A stretch of DNA of 64,000 bases from Chryseosolibacter histidinae (GTDB lineage: Bacteria; Bacteroidota; Bacteroidia; Cytophagales; Cyclobacteriaceae), in NCBI RefSeq assembly GCF_018598225.1, contig NZ_JAHESF010000011.1, positions 124,001 to 188,000 of the forward strand. Reading direction: 5' to 3'. Positions 36,496 through 45,474 of the stretch are shown piece by piece. Made by a program: the position numbers and the translations under genes. The first letter of the stretch is position 1. The number at the start of each line of letters is the position of its first letter. Below the pieces are notes generated by a model. It was not told where the DNA came from and searched no databases. It saw only the letters and a list, made by a program, of their open reading frames with translations.

Positions 36496-37365
36496 TCAAA
36501 GCTCTGCCCTCACAACCCCATCATACTCATGGAACCGAAGCGCATCCCTCACATTCGTCTCCACTTTCTTCGAGGTGATCAGCTTCGATACGGTGTGCGC
36601 CTTCAGCAGATCGTTCTGTACGGGCTGACATAACGCCAGCACATCATCTTTCGACAGATTGCGACTGAGCCAGTCCTTCTCATACTCCCGGGGAATGACC
36701 ACCGGCATACGCTTCTTCATGTTGTGAACGTACTCCATCATCGGGTTGGCTTTGGTGGTGAGCACAGAATACGAATAATAGTATTGCCCTGTGCTCTGAT
36801 CTTTCCAGCGACTGTAGATGCCTGCCAGGGAGAGCAGTGAACGTTCGCGATGGGAGATAAAGTACGGGATCTTGTTGTTGCCATTGGGATCGAGCCATCG
36901 CCACTCATAAAATCCGGAGATGGGGATCAGGCACCGCTGCCCGTTTTTTGCTGCCTGCATGTAGGCTGGCTTCTCGTACATTTCTTCAGCGATACAGTTC
37001 AGCGTCTTCTGCCGCAGTGCGTAGGCTGTTGTCCTGTCGGCGATGTTGAAGGGGATCAGTCCCCACCGGAACAGCTTGAACGTTTCGGGCGCCCCGGCGG
37101 TGATCACGGGAGCAGGCAGGTATTCGTAGCCGTTCTCGTGAAATCTTTCATAGGCATTGCCCGTAAAGCTTTTCAGCGATCGTTCACACCACTTCAGCTC
37201 TTCGGACTCCTCTTTTGTGAAGGGGCTCGTTTTCACATCCTTCGACATCAGGATGCTGAACCGTTCTTTGATGATCTCCAGCTCTTCTGTAATGGACTCG
37301 AACGAAGCCGCATAATGCTCCATCAGGTCGTCATAGGTTGCAAAGAGGGATTTGTGATAGCACAT
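36496..37365 (-). CDS. SRAP domain protein (HMCES/YedK type, DNA-protein crosslink at abasic sites)
   Basis: A 289-residue protein beginning Met-Cys, where Cys2 becomes the N-terminal nucleophile after Met removal, which fixes the start codon. Other active-site residues are visible: Asn123 (LNCIAEE), Glu154 in SGFYEWRW and His214 in EYVHNMKKRMPVVI, the Bacteroidota form of HxRMP. The WGLIPF motif is at 101-106. An insertion of about 45 residues after the N-terminus is common in this phylum. SRAP proteins form a thiazolidine crosslink with abasic sites in single-stranded DNA and so shield them. A TAGTTTTG lies immediately upstream on the minus strand but would give an almost leaderless transcript. 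Confidence 0.9.
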   Translation of the reverse strand: MCYHKSLFATYDDLMEHYAASFESITEELEIIKERFSILMSKDVKTSPFTKEESEELKWCERSLKSFTGNAYERFHENGYEYLPAPVITAGAPETFKLFRWGLIPFNIADRTTAYALRQKTLNCIAEEMYEKPAYMQAAKNGQRCLIPISGFYEWRWLDPNGNNKIPYFISHRERSLLSLAGIYSRWKDQSTGQYYYSYSVLTTKANPMMEYVHNMKKRMPVVIPREYEKDWLSRNLSKDDVLALCQPVQNDLLKAHTVSKLITSKKVETNVRDALRFHEYDGVVRAEL

Positions 37366-37445
37366 AAGGTCAAAACTATTTCAATTTTTTTGATTTAATA
37401 GCAGCAAATTTTCGGATGCTGAATCAACTTAAGGCGTTCGGGTGG

Positions 37446-37551
37446 CGGGAACTAAGTTCCCCAACGGAGGCTTTGCTATCGAACGAGGTTTTTAAAGGCG
37501 CACGGAAGAAACTTCCGCGCGAGGAGAGAATTTTTAAGGCAGGAAATTTCC
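37446..37551. other. Three GGAA...TTCC palindromes in the divergent gap
   Basis: GGGAACTAAGTTCCC (37446-37460), GGAAGAAACTTCC (37504-37516) and GGAAATTTCC (37542-37551) lie within about 105 bases between the SRAP gene and the SusC operon. They share GGAA/TTCC half sites with spacers of different length. No coding frame here is convincing. Confidence 0.4.
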
Positions 37552-37641
37552 CCAATACCAGCGGGCTTTACGGAATTCTTTTTGTACCTTATGCTTCATA
37601 AAGTACCTGGATATCAATTCAATACCACAAAAAATCCCAGG

Positions 37642-37784
37642 CCCTACACAGATCTTTTAGCGATCTTGTGCAGACTTTATAAAGACCTTATACAGTCCTT
37701 ATAGAGACCTTATACAGACATTCATCCCATCTTCATTCAGTATTCATCCCATCTTCATTCAGTATTCATCCCATCTTCATCCGG
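37642..37784. repeat. Thirteen-unit 11-bp tandem array
   Basis: In strict 11-base register: CCCTACACAGA, TCTTTTAGCGA, TCTTGTGCAGA, CTTTATAAAGA, CCTTATACAGT, CCTTATAGAGA, CCTTATACAGA, then CATTCATCCCA and TCTTCATTCAG types alternating three times (equivalent to three 22-bp units). It lies about 390 bases upstream of the SusC start. Confidence 0.75.
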
Positions 37785-37998
37785 TGTTTGCCCGGTAAAT
37801 CTGTATCTGTACAGTATCGTTAGCACACCACAGTGCCACGTACGGGCCCATTGCTATACTTTACTCAACACCAACCAACTGATGGACATTTTTAACGCAA
37901 TCAGGGGTATAAACCGGTTGCTCGTCTCAATTGCTTTTATTTCATCATAAATTATATAATCTTAGAACTGCAAACGTTTTGATTCAGGACAGACAGAA

Positions 37999-38065
37999 GG
38001 TACGAATTACGAGGTACGTAGCTCCAGATCGTAGACAGTGCGAAGCACAAACCGTACCTCGTACC
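37999..38065. repeat. Inverted heptamer array (GGTACGA type) upstream of the SusC promoter
   Basis: GGTACGA ATTACGA GGTACGT faces CCGTACC TCGTACC across about 32 bases; TACGAGGTACG on one side is nearly the complement of CGTACCTCGTA on the other. The remaining bases up to the promoter hold nothing recognisable. Confidence 0.6.
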
Positions 38066-38123
38066 CCAACCATCGCCTGACAGCTTAAAGTTCAATTTAA
38101 CCCGGAAGTTACCATGTGGTTTC

Positions 38124-38153
38124 TTGTTCTTTCTTTCTAAATATTTATCTTTA
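38124..38153 (+). promoter_or_regulatory. Putative promoter of the SusC operon
   Basis: TTG (38124-38126), a 19-base spacer, then TATCTTTA (38146-38153), one base off TAnnTTTG. The implied leader is about 14 bases before the SusC ATG. Confidence 0.45.
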
Positions 38154-38173
38154 GCTTACTTGGATTCTGGCCT

Positions 38174-41100
38174 ATGAGGAGACCTTTACTGACCTTTTTA
38201 ATAGTTCTTTTTTACTCCGTTACCCTGGCGCAAAGCCGGCAGGTGTCCGGCAGGATAACATCACTCACAGCCCCTGACGGTCTGCCGGGTGTAAACGTTG
38301 TGGTGAAGAACACCACGCTGGGCAGCATTACCGATGTTGACGGAAGGTTCACCATCGAGGCCGATCCTGGCGCCGCGCTCGTGATCTCCTTTGTGGGTTA
38401 CAAAACACAGGAGGTTGTGCTCACGAACCAAACATCACTCTCCATTGTGCTGGAAGAAGATTCCAAGGTGCTGGAAGAAGTGGTGGTCACCGGCTTCCAG
38501 GAAGTTGAGCGCAAGCTGTTCACGGGCTCATCGGCCAATGTGAAAATGAGCGAGATCAGGAGTCCCGGTATGTCTGATGCGGGCCGGATGCTGGAAGGCC
38601 GCGTGGCTGGCGTCACCGTAGACAACGTGTCGGGTACTTTCGGCACAACACCGAAGATCCGCATCCGTGGCAATACCTCCATCAATGGCGACACCCAGCC
38701 GCTCATGGTGATCGATGGTGTGATCCTCGAAGACCTGAGTGCAGTGAGCGCAGACGATATCATCACCGGCAATGCCAACACGCTCACGGCATCATCCATC
38801 GCAGGCCTCAACCCCGACGATATTGAATCATTCCAGGTGCTGAAAGACGCTTCTGCCACCGCGTTGTATGGAACCCGCGCCAAAAACGGCGTAATCGTGA
38901 TCACCACCAAACGTGGCAAGAGCGGTGTGACCAAAGTGAACTATTCCGGCAACTTTTCTTTTAACCTGCGCCCTACCTACAAACGGTTTGACATCATGAA
39001 CTCCGTAGACGAGATGTCGGTATACCGGGAGATGTACGAGAAAGGATTGATCGACATCACCACTTCGGTACGCGCGCAGAATTACGGCGCCATGGGCAAG
39101 ATGTTCTCGCTGATCTCCGACCACCAGATCCCGTGGGGACCGAACGGCGGGCTGAACGAACAATTCCTCAATCAGTATGAGACCGCCAATACAGACTGGT
39201 TCGATGTGCTCTTCAATGATATGTCACTGCAGCAGCAACATGCGGTGAGCCTCACCTCGGGTACGGAAAAACACAACAGCTACTACTCGCTCAGCTACCT
39301 GCACGACAACGGCCAGACCATTGCCGACAATGTGAAACGGTATGCCGGCACCGCCAAGAACAGCTTTATCTTTTCGAAAAAATTCCACCTCGACCTCAAG
39401 CTCACGGCCAACTTCAGGGATCAGAAAGTGCCCGGCACACAGAACCGCGATTTCGATCCGATCACCGGAAGGTTCAGAAGGGACTTCGATATCAATCCGC
39501 TCAGCTATGCGCTGAACACGAGTCGTTCCATACGCCCGTACGACAGCAATGGCAACCTTGAATACTTCAGGCGTAACTATGCGCCGTTCAACATCCTGCG
39601 CGAGCTGCAGCTGAACTACATCAACATCACGGTGGCCGACATCGCCACCCAGGCCGATCTCAACTTCAATATCCTGGAGAACCTCACGTTCAGAAGCACA
39701 CTGCAGGGCCGCTATGCCACCACGCGTCGGGAGCACGTGATCCATGAATATTCGAACCAGGCCGAAGCTTACCGGGCAGATGATACGCAGTACATCCAGG
39801 ATGCCAACCCGCTGCTGTTCCGCGATCCGGACGATCCGGGCTCGCAACCCAAGGTGGTGCTTCCCGAAGGAGGTTTCAACAATGTGAATGAAGACGAGCT
39901 GAAAAACTATTACATCCGCAACAGTCTCGAATGGTCACACACCCTCAACAGCGTGCACAGCATCAACGTGCTGGCGGGCCAGGAGATCAAGTTCACCAAC
40001 CGTTTCGGCCGCAGGGTTGACGGCATCGGCGTGGTGTATGAGAACGGTGGCATCGTGAACATCGATCCGGCCATGATCGACTTCCTCAACCGCCAGGGTA
40101 TCAGAACTTACGCCATCGGCACGGACCGCGAACGTTTTGCGGGTCTGTTCCTGAACGGAGCCTATTCCTTCAATGAGAAATACGTCTTCAATGGAACGGT
40201 ACGCTATGACGGCTCGAACCGCCTCGGAAAAAGTAAAACGGCCCGCTACCTGCCCACCTGGAACGTGAGCGGTGCCTGGAACATAGACAAAGAATCGTTC
40301 ATCAGCCTGTCGTGGCTCGATTATCTCAAGGTGAGAGCTACCTACGGCCTAACCGCCAACCTCGGTCCCAACACCAGCGCGCTGCTCAACCTGCGCTCAG
40401 GTGTCACGTTAAGGCCTACCGATGTAGAGTCGTACCTCTATATCCAGGACCTCGAGAACTCAAACCTTACCTGGGAAAAGCTGAACGAGTTCAACGCCGG
40501 TATCGACTACGGCATCTTCGGCAACAGGGTCTCTGGTACCCTCGATTTTTACAGGAGAAATTGTTTCGATCTCATCGGTTTGCTGCAGACCAGCGGCGTG
40601 GGTGGCAATGCTTACAAATACGGCAACTATGCCGACATGAAAACAGAAGGGTTTGAATTTGCCATCAACACCGTAAACGTGAAGTTGAAAGATTTCACCT
40701 GGAGCACCAGCTTCAACGTTGGTTACAACCGCGACAGGATCACACGGCTCGATTTCAACCCCCGCCTCGGCGACGCCATCGTACAGGGTGGTGCCGCGAT
40801 ACTGGGAGGTCCGAGAAGAGGCCTGTTCTCCACACGCTTCGCCGGCCTCGATGCCCGCGGGATCCCCACCTTCTATGATGGCACAGGAGAAGTAGTATAC
40901 AACTACGATCTGCAGGACCGGGACAACCTCAGGGATATCCTCAAATATGAAGGCCCGGCCGAGCCACGGGGCGCCGGTGGCCTGAACAACACTTTCAGCT
41001 ATAAAGGATTTACCCTGAACGTATTCCTCTCGTACAAATTCGATTACAAGATCAGGCTCGACGATGCGTTCAGCCCGCGGTATACAGACTTCAGCTCACT

Positions 41101-41482
41101 GTCGAGAAGTTTTGTGAACCGCTGGATGGTGCCTGGCGACGAACGGTATACAACCATACCGGTGATCCTCGACCAGCGGGTGCTCACAACCGAGAACCCT
41201 GATTACCAGAGCGCCTACGATCTGTATAACAAGAGTACTGCAAGGATCGCTGATGGTACTTACGTGAGGCTCAAGTCCGTGCGGCTGGCATATGGTCTTC
41301 CGGGCGCATGGGCGAAGAAGATCCGCGCTACCAACGCGTCAATCACCGTTGAGGCACAGAACCTCGCCCTGCTCTATTCAGATAAAAAACTGAACGGGCA
41401 AGACCCTGAGTTTTTCCAGGCAGGAGGCGTTGCGCTGCCACAACCCCGTTTGATCACAACAGCAATAACCATAGGATTTTAA
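38174..41482 (+). CDS. SusC/RagA-type TonB-dependent outer-membrane receptor
   Basis: A complete 1,102-residue receptor. Signal peptide (LLTFLIVLFYSVTLAQS); a carboxypeptidase-regulatory-like domain at about 23-100 (GRITSLTAPDGLPGVNVVVKNTTLGSITDVDGRFTIEA by pieces); TonB-contact segment EEVVVTGFQ; plug domain with GRVAGVTVDNVSG, IRIRGNTS and LKDASATALYGTRAKNGVIVITTKRG; then a 22-stranded barrel to the C-terminal ITTAITIGF. It imports a substrate held by the partner SusD, whose gene follows after 6 bases. The substrate is unknown: the operon has no glycosidase but has an HExxH metallohydrolase, so peptides or metal complexes are as likely as glycans. Confidence 0.95.
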   Translation: MRRPLLTFLIVLFYSVTLAQSRQVSGRITSLTAPDGLPGVNVVVKNTTLGSITDVDGRFTIEADPGAALVISFVGYKTQEVVLTNQTSLSIVLEEDSKVLEEVVVTGFQEVERKLFTGSSANVKMSEIRSPGMSDAGRMLEGRVAGVTVDNVSGTFGTTPKIRIRGNTSINGDTQPLMVIDGVILEDLSAVSADDIITGNANTLTASSIAGLNPDDIESFQVLKDASATALYGTRAKNGVIVITTKRGKSGVTKVNYSGNFSFNLRPTYKRFDIMNSVDEMSVYREMYEKGLIDITTSVRAQNYGAMGKMFSLISDHQIPWGPNGGLNEQFLNQYETANTDWFDVLFNDMSLQQQHAVSLTSGTEKHNSYYSLSYLHDNGQTIADNVKRYAGTAKNSFIFSKKFHLDLKLTANFRDQKVPGTQNRDFDPITGRFRRDFDINPLSYALNTSRSIRPYDSNGNLEYFRRNYAPFNILRELQLNYINITVADIATQADLNFNILENLTFRSTLQGRYATTRREHVIHEYSNQAEAYRADDTQYIQDANPLLFRDPDDPGSQPKVVLPEGGFNNVNEDELKNYYIRNSLEWSHTLNSVHSINVLAGQEIKFTNRFGRRVDGIGVVYENGGIVNIDPAMIDFLNRQGIRTYAIGTDRERFAGLFLNGAYSFNEKYVFNGTVRYDGSNRLGKSKTARYLPTWNVSGAWNIDKESFISLSWLDYLKVRATYGLTANLGPNTSALLNLRSGVTLRPTDVESYLYIQDLENSNLTWEKLNEFNAGIDYGIFGNRVSGTLDFYRRNCFDLIGLLQTSGVGGNAYKYGNYADMKTEGFEFAINTVNVKLKDFTWSTSFNVGYNRDRITRLDFNPRLGDAIVQGGAAILGGPRRGLFSTRFAGLDARGIPTFYDGTGEVVYNYDLQDRDNLRDILKYEGPAEPRGAGGLNNTFSYKGFTLNVFLSYKFDYKIRLDDAFSPRYTDFSSLSRSFVNRWMVPGDERYTTIPVILDQRVLTTENPDYQSAYDLYNKSTARIADGTYVRLKSVRLAYGLPGAWAKKIRATNASITVEAQNLALLYSDKKLNGQDPEFFQAGGVALPQPRLITTAITIGF

Positions 41483-41488
41483 GAGGTG

Positions 41489-43009
41489 ATGAAAGATAAG
41501 GTCATAACTCCCTCGTTTTTCCGGAGGAAAAACGGGTCCCTCTTCAGGAGGGACGTAAAGACAGTCTTCGTAATCATTGGACTGGTGGCTTTTGCCGGAT
41601 GTGGTGATTATCTGGAAGAGAATCCGGATAACCGCGTGGAACTGAACAATGTGACCAAAGCGGCACAGTTGCTGACCAACGCATACTCCAGCGCCAGCTA
41701 TTCATTCACCGAATGGATGAGCGACAACGTTGCCTTCACCTTTGGCACCACCAAGCTTGTAGAGCACAACCAGGCTTTCAACTGGCAGGATTTTACCGGC
41801 ATCAACCAGGATACACCGAGCAACTTCTGGACCTCGACCTACGATGCCATTGCCCACTCCAACGAGGTGCTGGCCGTGATCGACAACCTGCCCGGTGACC
41901 AGGCACGGAAAGACGCTGTAAAAGCAGAAGCGCTGCTCACCCGCGCGTACGGACATTTTATGCTGGTGAATCTTTTCGCCAAACATTTCAACCGCCAGAC
42001 TGCAGACGACGACCTCGGCATCCCTTACGTGAAAGAACCCGAGACGGAATTCATCAAAAAATATACGCGCCTCAACGTAGAAGACGTGTATGACGAAATA
42101 GAAGACGACCTGCTGGAAGGCCTGAACCTTGTTGACGACAGCTATTACGCCAACTCCGGTAAATACCATTTCACCCGCAACGCGGCGCTGGCATTCGCTT
42201 CACGTTTCTACCTGTTCAAGGCTGACTACACCAATTGCCTGAAGTACAGCAACGAGCTGCTCGGCGCCGATCCCAGCATTTACGTAAAAGACATTCCGGC
42301 ACTGCTGCAGCAAAGGATCAACACCGAAGACTACATCAGGTTGTATCACTCTCCCAATGACAACAGCAATCTTTTACTGATCAGGCAGGTGTCTAATTTC
42401 CACTTGCCCAACCTGGGCCACTGGCCGTCGCGCGACCTGTATTCGGAGATCTACGAAAGTAATCCCTGGGGCCTTACAGACGAGCGGCAGGATCCGGCAT
42501 GGGTTGCTGGGGAGAACGGACTCTCCGCCACCAAATTCGAGTTCCTGTTCGAGCGCTCCAGCCTCACCTCTAACGTAGGGCTGAACTACACCATTGCCCT
42601 GGCCTTCAGGGGCGAAGAGGTGTTGCTGAACAGGGCCGAATGTTACGTGAACCAAAACCGGGTGAGCCAGGCGATCGCTGACCTTCAGTACCTGGCTACC
42701 AAACGTTACAGGCCCAACGGTACCACTGTCCCTACACTCACCATCCAGAGGCTAAGACAATATTACGGCGCCGGTAGCAGCAGCAGCTTCGACCGGGCCA
42801 TTACGCTGGAATACATCTACAGTGAACGCACCAAGGAGTTCATGCACGAAGGTTTGAAATGGTTTGACTTAAAACGTTTCAAGATCCCGGTGACACACGT
42901 GTTGCAGGATGGAAGCACGATCACGCTGGAAGAGGACGACGAAAGGAAAGTGCTGCAGATCCCGCAGGCGGCTATTGATATCGGAGGGCTGAAACCTAAT
43001 CCGAGGTAA
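41489..43009 (+). CDS. SusD/RagB-type substrate-binding lipoprotein
   Basis: About 506 residues. An unusually long basic n-region precedes a lipoprotein signal (VIIGLVAFAGC, Cys38). Then comes the SusD fold: YLEENPDNR, TPR-like helices (KAEALLTRAYGHFMLVNLFAKHF, AALAFASRFYLFKADY) and the C-terminal ERTKEFMHEGLKWFDLKRF motif. It forms the lid over the SusC barrel at the cell surface. An adjacent in-frame GTG is just upstream, but the ATG is better placed after AGAGG. The first 20 codons coincide with two DNA hairpins, and no alternative start codon gives an intact signal sequence, so the long leader peptide seems real. Confidence 0.93.
   Translation: MKDKVITPSFFRRKNGSLFRRDVKTVFVIIGLVAFAGCGDYLEENPDNRVELNNVTKAAQLLTNAYSSASYSFTEWMSDNVAFTFGTTKLVEHNQAFNWQDFTGINQDTPSNFWTSTYDAIAHSNEVLAVIDNLPGDQARKDAVKAEALLTRAYGHFMLVNLFAKHFNRQTADDDLGIPYVKEPETEFIKKYTRLNVEDVYDEIEDDLLEGLNLVDDSYYANSGKYHFTRNAALAFASRFYLFKADYTNCLKYSNELLGADPSIYVKDIPALLQQRINTEDYIRLYHSPNDNSNLLLIRQVSNFHLPNLGHWPSRDLYSEIYESNPWGLTDERQDPAWVAGENGLSATKFEFLFERSSLTSNVGLNYTIALAFRGEEVLLNRAECYVNQNRVSQAIADLQYLATKRYRPNGTTVPTLTIQRLRQYYGAGSSSSFDRAITLEYIYSERTKEFMHEGLKWFDLKRFKIPVTHVLQDGSTITLEEDDERKVLQIPQAAIDIGGLKPNPR
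41514..41554 (+). other. Two consecutive hairpins at the start of the SusD coding region
   Basis: CGTTTTTCC / GGAAAAACG (9 bp, 3-base loop) is followed directly by GTCCCTC / GAGGGAC (7 bp, 5-base loop). Both lie within the first 22 codons of SusD. Confidence 0.7.
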
Positions 43010-43017
43010 CTAAACCA

Positions 43018-43047
43018 ACCCTTTTGAGGTTCCGAACCCTCAAAGGG
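43018..43047 (+). other. Intercistronic hairpin between SusD and the metallohydrolase gene
   Basis: CCCTTTTGAGG and CCCTCAAAGGG pair (with one offset base) around TTCCGAA. There is no T run, so a role in mRNA processing or partial termination between cistrons is more likely than full termination. Confidence 0.55.
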
Positions 43048-43077
43048 CTGTTGTTAAAAAAAATTGAGAAGACGAAA

Positions 43078-43938
43078 ATGAAAAGAAAGATTATATCAAT
43101 GTTCTTCATAGGGGTGCTTGGCGTGGCCATGTCATGTTACCCTGATGAGAGTGTGGAGAGTCCCGTTAAGGAACAGCCCTTCTCGGAAGAGCCGTTGGAC
43201 CAGTACATACAGACCAACTTTATCGATGAGTATGGTGTGGCGGTGCGTTATAAATATGTAGACCGGTACGTTGACCAGACCAAGCGGGTAGCTCCTCCCC
43301 GACTGGAGGTGGTGCAGCCCATGCTCAATTTCCTTACGGAGTTCTGGGTGCAACCTTTTGTGAGCGTTCCCAGCGGCAATGCATTCTTCAGGGCACACGT
43401 GCCGGCGGAGGTGATCTTCATCGGCTCTACCATTTACAACGCCGACGGTACCGTTACACTGGGAACCGCCGATGCGGGCGCGCGGATCACGCTCACGGAA
43501 GTGAATTTTATCGACAGGGATAACGAAGCGTGGATCTTCCGGCAGCTGGGCACCATCTATCACGAGTTTGCACACATCATGCACCAGCGTTACAACCTGC
43601 CGCCCAACTGGCAGGAGATCTCTCCCCAGGGCTACACGTCGCTGGGCTCATGGTACAACCTCACTGACGACGAAGCGCTCGAAAGAGGTTTTGTTTCACC
43701 CTACGGCACCAGCACATTCAACGAAGATTTCGCCGAGGTAGTGGCCTTCCTGTTATTCCGTCCCGATTTTTATGACCGGTTCATCAACGATGAAGTTTGC
43801 GCCGATGTCGATTGTATCGCGCGGAACGAAGGAAGGGCCAAGCTGAGAAGAAAATACAACGCGATCCTTGCCCATTACAAAACCAACACCGGCGTTGACC
43901 TGCTGCAGGTAAGAGCGTTGATCCAGGCAAAATTATAG
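43078..43938 (+). CDS. Substrate import-associated zinc metallohydrolase lipoprotein
   Basis: A 286-residue lipoprotein (signal IGVLGVAMSC, Cys20) with a zinc-peptidase motif YHEFAHIMHQ: His162, Glu163 and His166, and an acidic downstream segment NEDFAEVVAFLL that may supply the third ligand. It belongs to the group of HExxH lipoproteins encoded beside SusC/SusD pairs. The frame is open about 18 codons further upstream, but those codons run through the intercistronic hairpin, and the ATG chosen gives a proper signal. It probably cleaves peptides or proteins at the surface for uptake by the upstream SusCD pair (inference). Confidence 0.87.
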   Translation: MKRKIISMFFIGVLGVAMSCYPDESVESPVKEQPFSEEPLDQYIQTNFIDEYGVAVRYKYVDRYVDQTKRVAPPRLEVVQPMLNFLTEFWVQPFVSVPSGNAFFRAHVPAEVIFIGSTIYNADGTVTLGTADAGARITLTEVNFIDRDNEAWIFRQLGTIYHEFAHIMHQRYNLPPNWQEISPQGYTSLGSWYNLTDDEALERGFVSPYGTSTFNEDFAEVVAFLLFRPDFYDRFINDEVCADVDCIARNEGRAKLRRKYNAILAHYKTNTGVDLLQVRALIQAKL

Positions 43939-43940
43939 TC

Positions 43941-45314
43941 ATGAAGAAAGTAATTTACAATATCCTCCTGTTTGCCGTCATCATGATGATCTCGTGCGAT
44001 GATGATGACGACATCAACGTATTCGACAAGACCGCTGATGAAAGGGCCGCGGAAGCAATCGCTGCATTGAAGGCAGACCTCATCGCACCGCCCCACGGAT
44101 GGAAAGTAAGCTACAAGCCCGTTGACGGTGCCGGGTCATACTTTGTGATCATGAAGTTCGAAGCCAATAATAAGGTGACCATCGAGACCGACCTCGGTGC
44201 CAACAGTGGAGAATTCCAGACGCAGACCATCAGCTATCGCATCGACAGTTCACTGGGCCTGGAGCTGATCTTCGAGACCTATTCGTTCTTCAGCTTCCTG
44301 TTCGAGCAGGAGCAGGCAACCTTCGGCGCCGAGTACGAATTCAACTACGTGAACAAGACGCCTGACAATGCCCTGGTATTCAAAAGCAAAACTGACATCG
44401 CCAATCCTACCATAATCGTTTTCCAGCAAGCGGCCCAGAATGAAAAGTCATTCCTGGCGAAAAACATGTCTCTCAACCTCGACAAGTTCGGGGAGCCACT
44501 GAATTTCTTCGGATCATTCTCTTCGGTGAGAATAGCGTACACCGATAAGGACCTTGCCATCTATTTTTCCATCGATGCCTTCAAACGCGTGGCGGAGTTC
44601 AACTACATATCGCTCAAGAGCAGCACAGCAACAGGCCAGGCGCTGACCCTGACCACACCGTATACCCTCAGGAGGGATTCCATTGTGTTCGATACACCCC
44701 TGCGCACCACTTTCAACGGCAATAACATTGTGCTCAAGAGCCTGTACCTGAATACACTGACGGAGACCATGGCGAGCTACTGCCCTCCGGCCACCCAGGC
44801 GGCCCCGGTGTTCAGCGGCGTGACGTCATCCAACGACAAGGTTTCAATGGAAACCACCCTGTTCAACAACAACGGTGCCTCGTTCAAAACAAGCGCCGAG
44901 ATCTATATTGCCGACGTCCAGAACATCATCAACGAGAACGGCCAGAGGGCAGCCAGCCAGATCGTGCAGGATCTCAAAGGCGCACTGGTGATGGTGATCT
45001 ACAATGATTACGCGATCTCCACCACCGAAAACCTGAGCGCTGTCGGGTTTCTGTTCCAGAACGACGACGAAACAACTTCCATCGCGGTAAAAAGGTATAC
45101 GGCAACGTATGCAGGCAATGCCGTGGAGCTGGTGTTTGACCCGGATGTTTTCTTTGTGCGGAACCCTGATACAGACGCCGATGTCAACAACATGCAGAAG
45201 TATCTTGATCTGCTCATGCAGGGCGGAAAGGCCTATATATATAAGCTGGACGACCAGTTCTACGAGCTGTACAACCCCTGCAGCGGATGGAGCTTTGCAT
45301 TCCAGCGGATCTGA
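43941..45314 (+). CDS. DUF4302 lipoprotein
   Basis: A 457-residue protein with a lipoprotein signal (LLFAVIMMISC, Cys19) followed by an Asp-rich DDDDD stretch and the DUF4302 fold: ADERAAEAIAALKADLIAPPHGWKVSY, VIMKFEANNKVTIETDLG and a final PCSGWSFAFQRI. The start codon lies two bases after the stop of the metallohydrolase gene, so the two are translationally close. DUF4302 proteins are found almost only with SusCD and HExxH lipoproteins. They are presumed surface-exposed accessory binding proteins, but no activity is known. Confidence 0.82.
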   Translation: MKKVIYNILLFAVIMMISCDDDDDINVFDKTADERAAEAIAALKADLIAPPHGWKVSYKPVDGAGSYFVIMKFEANNKVTIETDLGANSGEFQTQTISYRIDSSLGLELIFETYSFFSFLFEQEQATFGAEYEFNYVNKTPDNALVFKSKTDIANPTIIVFQQAAQNEKSFLAKNMSLNLDKFGEPLNFFGSFSSVRIAYTDKDLAIYFSIDAFKRVAEFNYISLKSSTATGQALTLTTPYTLRRDSIVFDTPLRTTFNGNNIVLKSLYLNTLTETMASYCPPATQAAPVFSGVTSSNDKVSMETTLFNNNGASFKTSAEIYIADVQNIINENGQRAASQIVQDLKGALVMVIYNDYAISTTENLSAVGFLFQNDDETTSIAVKRYTATYAGNAVELVFDPDVFFVRNPDTDADVNNMQKYLDLLMQGGKAYIYKLDDQFYELYNPCSGWSFAFQRI

Positions 45315-45474
45315 TAAAAAAATTAATGGTGATTGACGGATTTGTTTTATAGGCCGAAATCGAATAACTTATAATTGAAATAAGCTAATTTCTGATCCTG
45401 TTTGCATTAAAAACACACTGCTTTCATCAGAAAAGACATTGAATAGTCTCCATTTTTATATTAACCATACAGTC

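Noticed and set aside
37416-37601. A 61-codon plus-strand frame upstream of SusC
   Set aside because: It covers the GGAA/TTCC palindromes, shows no domain or signal, and has no convincing ribosome site.
37642-37784. Possible CRISPR array near a genome that encodes Cas6
   Set aside because: Units are 11 bases, adjacent to each other, and without unique spacers. None of the heptamer arrays has spacers either.
41555-41590. A later start for SusD that would leave the hairpins non-coding
   Set aside because: No ATG, GTG or TTG in frame lies between the hairpins and the hydrophobic core of the signal; the first GTG would leave too short a signal.
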